A DNA stretch of 52,241 nucleotides from Pelargonium tetragonum (GCA_036897445.1 JAYMTL010000132.1:1-52241); one strand, 5' to 3'; numbered from the stretch's first letter, positions 26,519 to 38,690 are shown. Numbers and translations are program-made. The notes: generated from the sequence alone by a model not told the origin.

Positions 26519-26580
26519 TGACAGGACTCGAACCGACGACATTCATGCAGATGCTTTTATGTTTTACCGAAAATGCGAAT
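26519..26580 (-). pseudogene. degenerate tRNA-Cys-like sequence
   Basis: Read on the minus strand, this resembles the intact tRNA-Cys at 7377-7448. Both have GGTAA in the D arm, then CAT, a TCTGCA block and GTCGGTTCGA followed by one changed base and TCC. The distance from GGTAA to the final TCC is 45 bases in both. The differences are inside. The anticodon region is displaced by four bases, the best anticodon stem is only GCAT/ATGT with an eight-base loop, the T stem has a mismatch, and no seven-base acceptor stem forms. I read it as a decayed copy or a distant paralogue of trnC. An edited functional tRNA cannot be excluded. A second tRNA-like relic lies about 100 bases away at 26361-26430. 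Confidence 0.45.
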
Positions 26581-29098
26581 GCGACAAAACCCCCAAGCTA
26601 AATTTATATTTATAGAGAGATTTTCTTATGAGATTCTAATAAAACCTGGAAGGAACTTAAGCTTTTTAGTACTTTTTTTTTAACAAAACTCCCTTTTAGG
26701 TTAGGCGGCTCCTAAACGATTTACATTTTGTAAGAAATTACACGCACTCGTTATTTATTAAAAGGGCCCTCTTATCAAACCCAAATGCTCGAGGAAGAGT
26801 CTACTTATAACGCGTTCTTAGTACTTAGTATTAAACCCTCTAAAAAGCATTGCTACCTCAGATTTTCCTAAAGTTTAAGTTGCAGCCCCGTTTTTTACAA
26901 ATTATATATACCCTTGCCTTGTAGTCTAAAGAAGCACCCTGGGTATTTAAAGCATACTCTAAGAGAAACAAGACTAAAGATTTCAAAGGCTTGCTGAGAT
27001 TAACTAAAGCAACAAAAATTCTAGTTTGGTCAGGTGTCGTATACAGTTTATTTAAACTTCCCAGTAATTTTGTGGTTAAGAGTCTCTACTAGCTTTTTCA
27101 GTTCTGAGTAGCTTTTATTATAAGTTTTGTTGCATCTATAAAGTGAGCGGGAATACAATAACTTCTTATCAAGTAACTGCCTTGGGGAATCCTTTTTTGA
27201 TACGATTTGTGAAATTTATAAGATTTTTCTATCAAGTAAATGGGATTCCTTACTTAAGTTATTGGAAAACAACCTCTTAAGACAGGTTTATATATCTCCT
27301 TATTTGTTAAGACTCTGAATAATATGAGTGCTTTGCTCTGTTATGTATTTACAGAAACCTCTGGGTTAAGAACTAATTATTTTTCAGGATCCTTGTTAGC
27401 CTTTTGACTTTTAAAAGAGACAGACTTCGCTAAATTACCAAGTATATCCAGGGCTTTTCCCTATAAAAGGGATAGTTCAGAACTGTTACACAAGTCAAAA
27501 TATCCCTTTTGTTATCGCTCCAAGGAATTTCTAAGTATCTCTGGCTTTTTACAAGAAAAGTCCTAAACTTTAGTCTATGTTTCTTTCTTTTAGTTTGTTC
27601 CTTATAAGAGTTGGGAGCTCCTGGATAATGCAGTTATATAATTGATTGCGGTTACTTGCTAATACTAAAGACAGGCTAGTATAACATATGGAATCCCGAG
27701 CTAAGGACCAAAAATTGAGTAGGATAGTAAAGAATTCATAAGTAAACCCCTGTTTTACGAGCTTCTAGGGGATATAGAACTAAAACAATATATTTAGCCC
27801 TCGTAAATGAATTAAATATAATGTAGAATCACACAAGATTTATAAGGTTTCCACTTCTATTAGGCAGGCACAGGGGATAAAAGCGTCTTGCAGTTATCAT
27901 AAGGAAACCTTTCACTTACGGAAGCAGCTTGAGAAAGTGTCCGAGCTAGAGCTGCTTGTGGAAGAAAAAGGAACTCTACAATGCTCTAAAAAAGCAGGGT
28001 TAGGAGCTAAGAGATAAAATAAACTTTGAACGACTAAAAGATTATAATAAAAACAGCCGAATACTTTGTAAAGGAATATCTTGGGCTGACTAAAAAGAAA
28101 AATTTATGTACTAACTTGAATTGCGGTATAAAAGTCTAAAGGTTGCAAGTATAGAAATTGACCCTTAATTAGAGGTATAAAATAGTATATAGAAGGTTTT
28201 CCTAGTATACACTCTGGATTTAAATATAGAGGATCCCCTTTATGGTAAGATTCCTCTTGACAAAAATTTAGAACTTATAGAAGGCATAGGTTTTATTCAA
28301 TTAGAGCATACAAATTGGCAAAATAAAAGGTAAAGGTCCCCAGAGTGGTTTTTTCCGCGTTAATATAATAGAAGTGCTAGTTGAAGAAAAAGTACTTGTT
28401 AGTAGCTTTTTTGGATTTAGGATTTGCGAACTCTTGTGTACACCAGGAACATCTTGTATGGCGGTTACAGGAAATCCTTTTATTTATAGGGTTTTTCTTT
28501 ATATAATTTATAATCTAGCACCTCACTTTATCTGGATCTGGAATAAGTCTTTGTTTGTGATATAAGCCCACCCTAGCCCTATGAAAATCTCCCTATTTGT
28601 GAGGAAACTCTTTAGAAATTGGGATAAGACGCTAGTAGTTAAAGAGTAGTTGTGTAAAAAACCTTGTAAGCTAACCAGGGTTTCTATAGTATTCTCTCGG
28701 CTCATATCAAATTTGATATCATCAAAGTATAAAGGGGTAGAGACGGCTAAAAAATATTATATAGTTTACGGGACTTAGGCAAGATCGGGTCTATGCAACG
28801 AAAAAATCTCATAGATAAGATGCTAACTTATCAAAGGATAGAAACTCTAGGACAAGAGTACAAAGACCCTATAGAGCCCACTACAAAACACTTAAAAGGG
28901 GACCTTATAAGGAGATACCTGTTAAAAAGTAATTTATAGGAAATCCCCTATAGTGACTACGGGAACCCAGAAGCCCCTATTATTCGATATCTTAGGGGCG
29001 TTTTCAATACACTTTTATTCCATATAGGTTTTGTCTGCGTTCTTTAAAAGTATATAATAGGAGTTATCTAGTAGTTTTTTGGTATACATAATAATAGT

Positions 29099-29136
29099 AT
29101 TAGTTCTATTTATTAGTTCTATTTATTAGTTGTATT
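29099..29136 (+). repeat. 13-bp tandem repeat
   Basis: The unit TTAGTTCTATTTA occurs twice in succession, with a partial third copy. It opens the pyrimidine-rich island at 29040-29260. Confidence 0.75.
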
Positions 29137-29180
29137 AGTCTTATACTTATTTAGTAGTTATTATCGTATATTACTCTTGT

Positions 29181-29199
29181 TCTCCTGCTCTGGAGGAGA
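29181..29199. repeat. hairpin in pyrimidine-rich island
   Basis: Stem TCTCCT / AGGAGA with loop GCTCTGG. The left arm plus loop, TCTCCTGCTCT, recurs exactly near 37345 in another island. Confidence 0.65.
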
Positions 29200-30820
29200 T
29201 AAACCTTATTGAATTATAGGTGAGTCGGGTCTACCTGACTGCAGCAGAACGAAGGGGGGAAAGACTTTTGTATACATAAAAAACCTACTTACCTTATAGC
29301 ACCCAACATCCTCATATTGACCCTTGCTTTCTCTATTTTATTTAGAGCTACACTCTTCTGCGGACTCTTTTACTCTTAAACCTCATACTTTTTTATACTT
29401 TTGTAATATCGGTATCCCTTGTCGTTTGTCGTTTCCTACTCTAAATACCTTTCTTAATCAAACTCTGCCAAAGTAAAGGAATTCATGTTATACTTTGGAA
29501 AAAAGCTTTTTAAAAACCTTACCCTATCTAATTAATAAAAGATTTTTTCACTTAGTATTGAACTCTTTAGTTTAAAAAGCAGTTCCAACCATATCGAGAA
29601 TCTATCTGAATATTTATACCTTTAATAGTAAATTGATTTTTGAGCAATGCTGCATTAGTGAAAAATAGAACACAGTTATTTTAATTAAGATAAATAAAGG
29701 ATTCCCAGCGCGCCTTTTTTTAAAAAGAGAACCCCTTAAAGTCTTCTATATCTAAAAAATCTACCCCGAAGTTGCTATTGTAACTGTACTTTTAATAGAT
29801 TTCAGTAATAATAAAACATTCATTCTGCTTTTAAATGTAAATTTGGTTAAAGCAAAAGGTCCACTAATAGACACCTCTAAAAAGGCATCCCGCTTAGTAC
29901 CTTCCTGGATTTCCAAAGTAGAAACAAAAAATTTCCTTATCTAAAAGATGATAATGACCTTTCCTAGAGAGTCCTCAACGAAATCAAAGTTTTTTTACTA
30001 GACTTTGCTTCTATTGAACGGCTCTTGAAAGTTAAAAAGAGTTTGGAGTCTTTATTTACACTTGTTGTAGCCTGTGTTTAATACCTTTAGAGAAAAAGAC
30101 TGATTTTGATAAGTGGCCTCTTTTTTCTTTTTAATTAAGTCGTTGAGGTATCGAAGATATTTATTGATGTCAACCCCTTAATTAAGAAATTTTAATCAAA
30201 CTCATTGTAAGATGATCTCGAGCGGAAAACCTTTAGATTTTTATTAGGAAAAGAATTTGTATATTGCTATTTTTGTATCCTGCCAGGAATTTCTTATTAA
30301 GGGACAAAGCCCCGCTAGCGAGTAAAGGTTTGATGCGGGCTTCCCTGACTAGTAAGTTCCTTTACTTAGGGAATCCTTTTAGTATATATGCGCTAACTCA
30401 GTTCGAGAATAAATAACATGCGATTTCCTTTCTTTTTTGTTTGCACTTAAGCTCTTTGGGATAATCCAAAACTTTTACAGTTCCCTATTCTTTCCTTGCG
30501 GGAACTCCTTATACCTAAGAGGTTAACATACTTATTAAATATAGGAGCCTTTGGATATACAAAGGTATACCGTTCAATACAGAAACCTAATTTTGTTCCT
30601 ATTGTATCCTACTTTTCAGTATTCTCTAATGGATTTCCCATAAAGTAAGAGTGCATAGACAGTTTAAGTGCAGTCCATTATTCCTAGCATTAGATAGATT
30701 GATTATAGGAGAAATTCGTGCTCTACCCGGGATTCTCCGTTATTTAATTAACGTATTTTCTAGTTAAATTGTAAAACCCGAAAAGTTAGCCCTTATTCTT
30801 ACCTAAGAGTACACCCCTAG

Positions 30821-30860
30821 GCTTACTGCTAATATAGTAGACTTACTGCTAATATAGGGG
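30821..30860 (+). repeat. 20-bp tandem duplication
   Basis: Two adjacent 20-base units share CTTACTGCTAATATAG and differ at the first base and the last few bases. The right copy runs into a hairpin at 30863-30896. Confidence 0.8.
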
Positions 30861-30862
30861 GT

Positions 30863-30896
30863 TCCCTTTATTTTCTAAAAATTTTTGAAAATGGGA
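30863..30896. repeat. compound AT-rich hairpin
   Basis: The outer pair TCCC / GGGA encloses an inner stem ATTTTC / GAAAAT that continues into AAAAA / TTTTT with one bulged T and one unpaired spacer. It lies directly after the tandem duplication. Confidence 0.6.
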
Positions 30897-31428
30897 CTCC
30901 TCATTAATAGTTAATAGGAATAGCCCTTCCAGTCGTTTTGTAGTTCGGGTACCTAAGTGATTTTACCAGTTTAGCACCTGTTTAATTATATAATTTTCTT
31001 TGCTTCTAGGGAAATAAAAGAAGCAGAGATAGAATTTAGGTATAGCTACATAGACTATTACAATCTACAGTTAAGGTTTTCTATCCTCTATACTGATAAG
31101 AGCAAAAAAATATATATACCTTAAATTAAAGAAAGAATAAGACTAAAACTACAATAACTATAAAATAGAACATAGTACAATTAAGACTAAAGTAACAGGT
31201 ATCCCCCAAAAGGCAATAGGTACAGTCTCTTCCATAGTGCTTGCTCCTCCCCTGAACCCTAAGACCCCTCTTCTTAATGCTCCCACTCCTGTTAGTATAG
31301 CTGCTCTTGCTCCTCTTACTGCTGCGGGGTATAGCTTCCTAAAACAAACAAGCTAGCAAAGTCAATAAACAACAAGTTTCTAGTTGGGTATCATAGTGTA
31401 AGTATGTACAATTAAGAAACTATAATGT

Positions 31429-31461
31429 GTTAACCTTCTCCGCTACGCTTCAGTCGGTAAC
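31429..31461 (+). repeat. stem-loop with conserved TACGCT-CAGTCGG loop, copy 1
   Basis: The stem GTTA(A)CC / GGTAAC encloses a loop ending TACGCTTCAGTC. The 14-base stretch TACGCTTCAGTCGG (31444-31457) matches 50650-50663 at 13 of 14 positions, while the stem bases around it differ. Confidence 0.6.
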
Positions 31462-32088
31462 ATGAACTTCTTCTTAGACTATTAAGGTTTATATCCTCCT
31501 AAACGATAAGAACAGAAGACAAGAGGTGCGACAGCCCTTATTTCTAGTCTAGTAAAGGGGTAATGTAAAGCAGAGAATACAGATAAGATTAAGAATCCGA
31601 GTAAGACTAATTAATAAAGTTACAGTACAGGTATTATCAAGAAGGGTGGTAAAGCTAATAAGATAGAACGGGTTATGGAAATCGAGTATTATGAGCGGCG
31701 GGTGAGAGATTTTTGGCGTTATTAGGTATTGAGGAATAGATGTAATGTAATCAACGCTTCTTAAAGTCTTAAACTTAAAGGGGATATAGCTTCTTAAGAA
31801 AATTAAAGAAGTAACTCAAGAACAAGTGAAGTCAAGGAAAGTTTTAAGAAAGGTCCTAAGAATTGGGTATACGTGTTATCAATGTACTATCTATATACTA
31901 TCTTATATAATTAAACTTGTCTATAAGGGTTAATGAACTCATTCCTTAGAGTAAACTATAACTAGTAAAAGATAATTCTATACTATAACTCTGTTCTCTA
32001 TTACTCCTATACTATATTATATACCTGCCTATTAGACTATCTATTCGTAGCTAAATAAACTAACTAATCTTAATAAAGAATAAGAAGG

Positions 32089-32113
32089 TATGACAGGAAA
32101 GACACTAGCTACA
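32089..32113 (+). repeat. dispersed 25-bp repeat, copy 2
   Basis: Partner of 5701-5725 with two mismatches. It lies inside the largest island (31060-32400). A shorter related word, TAGCTACAAG, also occurs near 8190. Confidence 0.85.
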
Positions 32114-32712
32114 AGGAATACATTTTCCCCATAGCACAGGTAAGAAGCCTTAAAGCTATAGCTCCCATCCTATTATCTCAAGAGTAGAGTTATAGCTCCT
32201 AACAAGAAATAACAAGAAAGGGGGAATAGTTCCTAGGATTTCTAAGACTAAGGATCCGGAGTATTCTAGCTTTTAATTTAAGAAGAGTTTAGGTGTAATA
32301 GTGGTGCAGCAATGAGGAGAGGTTTACAGATACAGAGTATGAAACAGGCTAAGAATTTTTAAGGGACTTAGAGGGAGCCTCTTTATCTTATCGGGTTCCT
32401 TATAGCTAGAATACGAAGAAACTCAGTTCTTTTGTAAGTAATAGACGTACAAATTACAGAGTGTCCCCTCTCTTCCTTTATGAAATAAGGCGACACGTAC
32501 AAAATAGAAGCAAATAAAGGAAATTTTCCTGAGATTAAATGTAGGAATTATCCTCCTCTATAAATATAACAGGGAATCCATTATTAATCGACTACTGTGT
32601 AATATATTATATCTTTTGGAAAAACAAACTTTAGCTTTAGAATAGGGACAATGCCCAGTTTTAACTGCAGTTAATGGGATTCATAGTAATTAGAGAGCCT
32701 AAATTATATATA

Positions 32713-32775
32713 GCCGTGTCGGATTAAAACCTGCGACATTTGATTAAGAAACCCTATTTTTGAACTAACAAGGAC
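32713..32775 (-). pseudogene. degenerate tRNA-like sequence
   Basis: On the minus strand a possible anticodon arm, GGTTT then loop CTTAATC then AAATG (four of five pairs), is followed by TCGCAGG and a T-loop-like TTTTAATCC. The word ATGTCGCAGGTT is typical of the variable region and T arm of organellar tRNAs (for example tRNA-Pro). The T loop has lost its CG, no D arm with GG is visible, and the acceptor ends do not pair. If the loop were real the anticodon would read TAA, but the arrangement is too damaged to name an isotype. Confidence 0.35.
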
Positions 32776-35700
32776 TTAAACAGCGCAGGGAGGCGCCATA
32801 ACGATGAAACTTCAGATTCAAAAGATACATATTTATTTACTTATAAAAATAGAAAAGCTATGGTGGGTAGTAAATGTTTCTAATCTAAAAAGATTTTGCT
32901 TTGTAGTTTTTGGTGTATATGTAATTAAAAACTAATCTCTTTTTTATTTTAGTAGTATAAAGAATTGTATTTCTTATTCCAGGGCACTCTTAATACCTCC
33001 TGACTTCGACAAGTTTACCAAATTACTACTATGGGAACGCAATACCCCCTAAAAAATTTTTAAGAGCTTTATAAAATACTAACTAGTATTGGATGTAGTT
33101 GAAGAAACTTTCAGATATGCCCTATCTGGTACTACTGGATAAGAATTGGAGTGAAAAGTCATTTCTATTTTAGGAGTATTCTCCGGGTATAATCTCTATA
33201 TATTTTTTTAGTTTGACTTTTCCGTACTAGTTTTAATTGCTTTAAGATTACTCGGGTTCCTTTAGGGTATACTGGGGTCTTCTTAAAGACAGGACAAAGT
33301 TTAGTGGATTGAGGACCTGAGTCAAGTATCAAAAATACAGTAATAAAAGTAATCCCAGTACAAGGTAGTAGGCAGTACGTAAATTCCTTAGCAAGAGCCC
33401 CTTTTTTATAGGAAGAAATAAGAATTCCGTTACACATTCTCGGGGATATACCCAACTCAAAGCTCAAAGACTCGGGAAAATTTCAATTTTAGAGATAAAA
33501 CCTTGAACTTTTACTACATTTAATTTATTAAATGTAGTAAATTTCTTTATTGTTATCCTTTTTTTAACCTTACGTTTATTTTATAACAGCTTTGTAATTA
33601 AATAAAGAGGAATAAAAACTAGAACTAATACCCCAAACTCGATATAGGTGTAATTTATTAGGAACACGTATGCTAAAACTTTAATCCGAGTGCCGCTCCA
33701 GGATAACCCTACAGATTTGCTGGATTTTAAAGCCAAAGTATTCCTTTTCAAAATCCAATAAGAACAGAACCCAATCCCAATAAGGAGGTGTGACGCTCTT
33801 AACACTTGTTATATTTAATGCAGTATACTGGAATTCCGGGGTAAACCAGGTAGTCAAAGGATTAGTATTCGCTATGCTATGCAAAGTGTTTTATAAGGTA
33901 AAGAGTTGCTTTCTCGACTCAGGAGCTTATAAAAGGAAAAGAGGAGTGGTCTCGTCAAATAGGGGCATAAGAATTTACTAAACCTCTTAAAATACTTAAA
34001 AAAACTATAATCATATCTGCTAAATCTAACACGATACTTAGCAAACTAAAGGACTCCCCAAGTTACTGAGAAAATGGAACAGCGGTCGCTTTTATATAAG
34101 AATAGTATAAGAAAAGCTTTAGTATAATGGATTTTTGTTAGTACATACAGTAAACTTAGTCTAAGGCTCCCTTTGGTAATTGAGTCTAGTTGGAATTTTC
34201 TTACAACTCCATTCGGTTTCCTGTTCCTTTGTATATCGGAAAGTCCTCAATTATACACCCTAAATTATCGCTGCCCCGGTTTTCTAATCTCTTCTCTCGG
34301 AGGGTCCCTCTTATTCTACTATACAAAAAAACACAGTACTCACTTCTCGATAAGGAATAGTTGGGTTATAAACGCCATACCTTTAAAGTTTAAAGAGGTT
34401 CTTTAGTTTTGCTTAAAAACTGTATCGTAGACTTAGGGCAGCCTCAGGTTAAGCTTTTTTATTTTTAGCCTGAGAAGAAGATAATTTATCTGGGATCTAC
34501 CCAAGTTATTACTATACGCTCAATCTAGTAGAAGCATCTTCTTGATACGGGCCTCTTTTATGGCTAAAGCTTCAGAATTTCTAGGGAATCTACAGAGAAG
34601 CAGCAGGGTCCATTAAAAGTGGATTTTTTAAGATGTGAGGTTAGCTCTGCACGACCCTTTAAATTAGAACGTAGCCTTTCGAATTTAAGATTCCTTGTGT
34701 GTTTTAAGCTGTATTTTTGTACTTTATTATGCTAATATTATTGTTTTTCTTTAGCTGGTCCGGTAGAAAGAAAAGAAAGCAATCCTTACTCTAGAGTCTT
34801 TAATTTAGTCCACTGAGTAAACCTGATGTAAAACTCCCCTTTTTGAAGTAGCACCGCTTTTATTAGAAACAAAAATTTTGTGTACTTGCTTAACTTTCTT
34901 TAGCTTAGGGAACCCCTTTGGCCTAGAAAGGGAGGTAATTCTTAACCCGATTTTATTTCATTGGTTTAAAATTTAAAGGTCCTACCAAGGCCCTATCTAA
35001 AAGTCCTGCAGTAAAATTAGGAATTGCATACTATACTTTATTCAGAGGAGCCCCCGTTTAAAAAGATTAACAAAAAGCACGAGAAGAAAACTAACTTAGA
35101 ACCAAAACTTCCAGGGAATTCCTTGTAAAAAATAAAGTACAACTTTTCGCGAAATCTAGTAATAGTGTCCATAGGTATGCAGCTTTAAAATCACACGCCT
35201 ACTTGTTATTAAGGACCCCTCTACTCTAGTATCCGCCTTACAATTTATTAAGAAAGATAAAAACCCAGGAATTGGAAAAGATATAGTCCAAAAATAGAAA
35301 TTGGATTAAACTTGGATAAAATACTTGTGCATTACCATACCAAAACTTCCCAACCGGACAAGAACCAATTTAAGAGTACGGAATACAGATTTAAATGGGT
35401 ACTTAAAAACAGCTTAATTATAAGATCTGTACGTATATTCGAATGGATAGAAACTGTAAATAGGATCTAGCTTATTATGGGACAAAAAATAAGGCTGCTG
35501 CTTTATATAATTTAAATTAAGATTTTGCTTAAATGTGTTTTATAGTAATATAGTAAGACGTGGTTGAGACCTATACTTTGAAAACCTTTAGTTAGGTATA
35601 GTTTACGAATGGAATCCAACAAGTTTACTTAAATAAAGTGGAAGATTTTTAAAAGCTTCCTACGGACAAATGAAATGATAAATAGGTAATTCTTTTTGGT

Positions 35701-36919
35701 AAGACGTGAGCTAAGAATATGGGGTTCGACCGCTTTTCAAAAGGGGAACCCTTATTTAAATTTTAGAGATATATTAGTAGCGAATGTTTCGTTTTTCTAC
35801 TAAGATAAGAACTTACTACCTTAAAAAGTATATACTTTTCAAAGGAATGCCTCAATTTCAATAAAACACGAACTTTGGAAGTACTCACTAGATTTAGGGA
35901 AATCCTTTGTATGCCCCTTTTCATAAGCTACTAAAATTTCCGTATAACTAGGTTTAATATAGCCTTTACTATTCTTTTTCTCTTACACGGATTCCTTTTC
36001 CTTTTATACAAGTCTTTACTGGTAGAGGTTTCTCTTAAAAAAACCTAACTACCCCCCTGCTAAGAAGCTTAAAGGAAACTTTACCTTCTCTTGAGCTAAA
36101 TATCAAAACAAGTATCCTCCTAATTCTAAAAGAAGCCCCCTTTTTTCTTTAATGAGCTGGACCATTCAATATGTGGATTTCCTGTAGTATATTGAATAAA
36201 AGTTTATACTAGTCATTTTATTTATAAGGACACAGCACGTAGCATACAGGACTATACCTTTAGCTTTTAGTTTTGCTACAGGGAAATTAGAGCGCTCATC
36301 CAAATCTAACCCTTACGGAACCTCTAAAAAGTCTTCTTGAGCCCCCTTGTTTACTTCTATTAAAATGGGACAGGGTTTCCTTTCTTACTTTTTCTCTTTT
36401 GAGAGGCTTTTTAGTTTTAAACTATAGATTGAGAAGAAGTCATTCAGGTATCCTTTATTTACATTGATGGGGTTGGGAAGAGGGCCTAAAAAAGGAAAAG
36501 TTAACACTTTACGACAAGCTTATAAAGGAGAGATTCTGCCGGCACCTTTTCAATTACAGAGAGTGCTATAATTATCTTGTTGTATTAAGTCAAGGAGTCC
36601 CTTTTTATACTAGGCAAGATTTCATACGAAAGGATTTTAGTATGCAGTATAACGAAGCTTCCTTACAGTGGGTTGTTCTATCTATAAGGGGGCCCCTACA
36701 AAAGCAGGTATGTTAGTGTATTAGGGCCCTTAGAGCCTTATGCTTAGAAATTTATAGGTGGGGTACGAAGACTTTTTTTATCGGCCGGGGTTTCCTTAGC
36801 AAAAGTTGGTCATTCGATCAGGGTAAGAAATTTTGGTTTTCCGAGGTCGCTAGTTTTATCTCGTTATTGTAAAATTATCCTGATAGAACATGTTTAATAT
36901 TAAAGAAAATTTAGATTTT
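32776..36919. other. gene-free stretch with a local cluster of short open frames
   Basis: Contains the long hairpin at 33510-33541. Between 33165 and 34406 several short open frames (up to 100 codons, both strands) crowd together and overlap. None has a recognisable domain, ribosome-binding site or homologue known to me, and their lengths are not beyond chance. The rest holds nothing recognisable. Confidence 0.65.
33510..33541. repeat. long perfect hairpin with TTTA turn
   Basis: The left arm TTTACTACATTTAA (33510-33523) and its exact reverse complement (33528-33541) are separated by TTTA, itself closable to a TT turn. This gives 14-15 perfect pairs in 32 bases and is the longest perfect inverted repeat I found. 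T-rich DNA follows on the right. A transcript-end or processing role is possible but unproven. Confidence 0.93.
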
Positions 36920-37600
36920 GAGACTCCCCTATCTTGATACCCTGTTTTCTAACCTCACCCCTCCTGCATTACCCTATATCCGTATCTTAAGGCCTATACC
37001 CCTGTAAAAGATCCCCTAGTAATTCCTTTAGTCCTATCCTAATTTTTAGGTTTTACTAGGCTTTCTTCCCCTCTCCTCTTCTTGACTTCTATAGCTACCT
37101 CCTTCACCTTCTTAGATATACCTCGATCTCCTATACTTCACTTCTTTTGTTAAGAGTACCTACAGCTAGACTCTTACTCTTATAGTATATGCCTTTCATA
37201 TGGGGGATACTCTTATCTTCGATACCTGTCTTCTTCTTGTAGCTACTGTATTCTTGTAAGGAAAGAATTCCCTAGTATTCGACTGTTAGTATAACTTTAT
37301 TAATTTAGTAATGTAATAGACATAGGAGTTTTATCTATTAAGGGACATTTCTCCTGCTCTCTGTTGTTACTGAAAAGGGAGTTGTTAGAAACTTAGAGAG
37401 TTTAGATAGCACTACTCTTCCGGACCGAAGGGTACCAGAGGAAGATTAATGTTATATAGTTTAATGAACTACTTACGTTATAACCAGCATCTGCTTACTC
37501 TTACTCATACCTAGCATACCTTTATATCTAGACTCTGTATCACAGCTTATTTATTACTAGTATTATAACTCCTTTCCTTTCTTATAAGAAAAAACTTCAA
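36920..37600 (-). repeat. pyrimidine-rich island G (reverse orientation)
   Basis: The + strand is C/T-rich. Read in reverse it is purine-rich and contains ACAGGGTATCAAGATAGGGG (36945-36926), matching the island word family, then GCTACAAGAAGAAGACAGGTA further along. CTTCCGGACCGAAG at 37417-37430 forms a small hairpin. This is the main reverse-oriented member of the family. Confidence 0.5.
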
Positions 37601-38379
37601 TTACAAGAATATAGATGCACTGACTGTATACTATACTTTTTTTGATGAGGCTTTATTACTTTATAATTGCAATAAAGAAATAAAAAGATTCTAAAACTCC
37701 AAGAGATCCTTCCTAGAACTTCCTAAATACAAACCTCAAAAAGGGCTCTTAGAAAACCTGATAAAGGGACTTACCTGTTTTAATGCCTAATTTCAGCACT
37801 TTAGGTTAGGAAATACCCTTCTTTTTACTCTAAACCGGCTCATAAAGATAAGAAAAAGCTCTGCTTTAAAATCAACTTTTCACTTAATTCATTTTTTGAA
37901 TATCTGCCAATCTGTTAAGAACCTCCCATAGTTTAAAAGGAAAAAGAAGCTAAGGGCACACTATAAAATAAATTAGTAAAGACTTTTTACAATTGTTAGG
38001 GATAACGCGAATACATATTAAATCAAATATAAGTCCTAAGTTACTGTCTAGAATTTTTATTGCACGTTTAGATACCTCTTTTTTGGGTCTTTTTACCTAA
38101 TTAGATCGAATTAAGACATTCTAGAGCACCCCCTTCCCTCAGAGAAAAAGAGGATAACAGATCTAGATACTATAAAAAGAAGCAGAACACTAGAAAACCC
38201 TTCTCTTTTTGTTAAACGTGACTACCTTATGAGGAAACATGGCTTACTTGTTAATGAACCCCCCTAAAAGTTTTTCTATTTCTAAGAGAGGTACTCCTTT
38301 CCTTTTTTAAGAGAAAGCAAAGTAGCAAAAGATAGAATACTGGTCAGGCTAAGACTTCTCCCTTATATACAAGCTACTA

Positions 38380-38615
38380 TCTATAAGGTTGATGAATTCC
38401 TAACCGTACACTAGAAGACAGTAACTCTAAGGCTGCAGTAAGACATAGGTTCTAATATCGATATATAGGATACTATCTAAAAAAAGACTAAGGAATACTT
38501 ATTAAGTTAATAAAAACTAGTAAAATACATGAGTTCAAGTCACATAAGACTTTAATAGCTACAAAGAGTGCAACTAAGAAAGCAGGTATAATACTAAGAG
38601 TGGTAAGAAACAAAG
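38380..38615 (+). repeat. purine-rich island H
   Basis: Ends with GCAGGTATAATACTAAGAG followed by TGGTAAGAAA (about 38582-38610), a variant of 31628-31655 over nearly 30 bases. It directly adjoins the tRNA-like relic at 38619-38690. Confidence 0.45.
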
Positions 38616-38618
38616 TCA

Positions 38619-38690
38619 GCCTTTTTATGGGATTCGAACCCTTGTATTCCTGTGTTACTGTATTCTATTTTGGTTAAAGGTATTCAAGGC
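38619..38690 (-). pseudogene. degenerate tRNA-like sequence, 72 nt
   Basis: On the minus strand the segment begins GCCTT and ends AAGGC, giving a five-pair terminal stem across exactly 72 bases. The T loop is classical, GGGTTCGAATCCC, correctly spaced from the 3' end. The D arm lacks its GG pair and no seven-base anticodon loop with U33 can be drawn around the middle (ACAGTAACACAGG). It is probably a decayed tRNA. The purine-rich island at 38380-38615 lies immediately to its left. Confidence 0.4.

Larger units (their letters stand above)
23361..29039. other. gene-free stretch with tRNA relics
   Basis: No protein gene is supported. The only structured content is the tRNA-like pair at 26361-26580. 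GGTTCAAATC near 24592 on the + strand recalls a T arm, but no other arm accompanies it. Confidence 0.7.
29040..29260. repeat. pyrimidine-rich island E
   Basis: Begins with the 13-bp tandem repeat, continues through the TCTCCTGCTCT hairpin and ends with a minus-strand relative of the CAGTCGG stem-loop (29234-29255). Its orientation appears opposite to islands A-D. Confidence 0.4.
31060..32400 (+). repeat. large composite repeat island F
   Basis: The largest island. In order it holds AACTACAATAACTA (31147-31160, exact copy at 50833-50846), CAGGTATCCCCCAAAAGGCAA, a pyrimidine-rich part with repeated GCTGCTC and TATAGCT words, the stem-loop at 31429-31461, the CAGGTATTATCAAGAAGGG word (31628-31646) and the 25-bp repeat at 32089. 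It concentrates almost every repeat word seen elsewhere, so it may be the least decayed copy of the family. No open frame supports a coding origin. Confidence 0.5.

Noticed and set aside
33165-33467. 100-codon open frame on the minus strand, the longest in the window
   Set aside because: About one frame of this length is expected by chance at this size and composition. I recognise no domain, and other frames overlap the same area. A translated search with a hit in relatives would change this.
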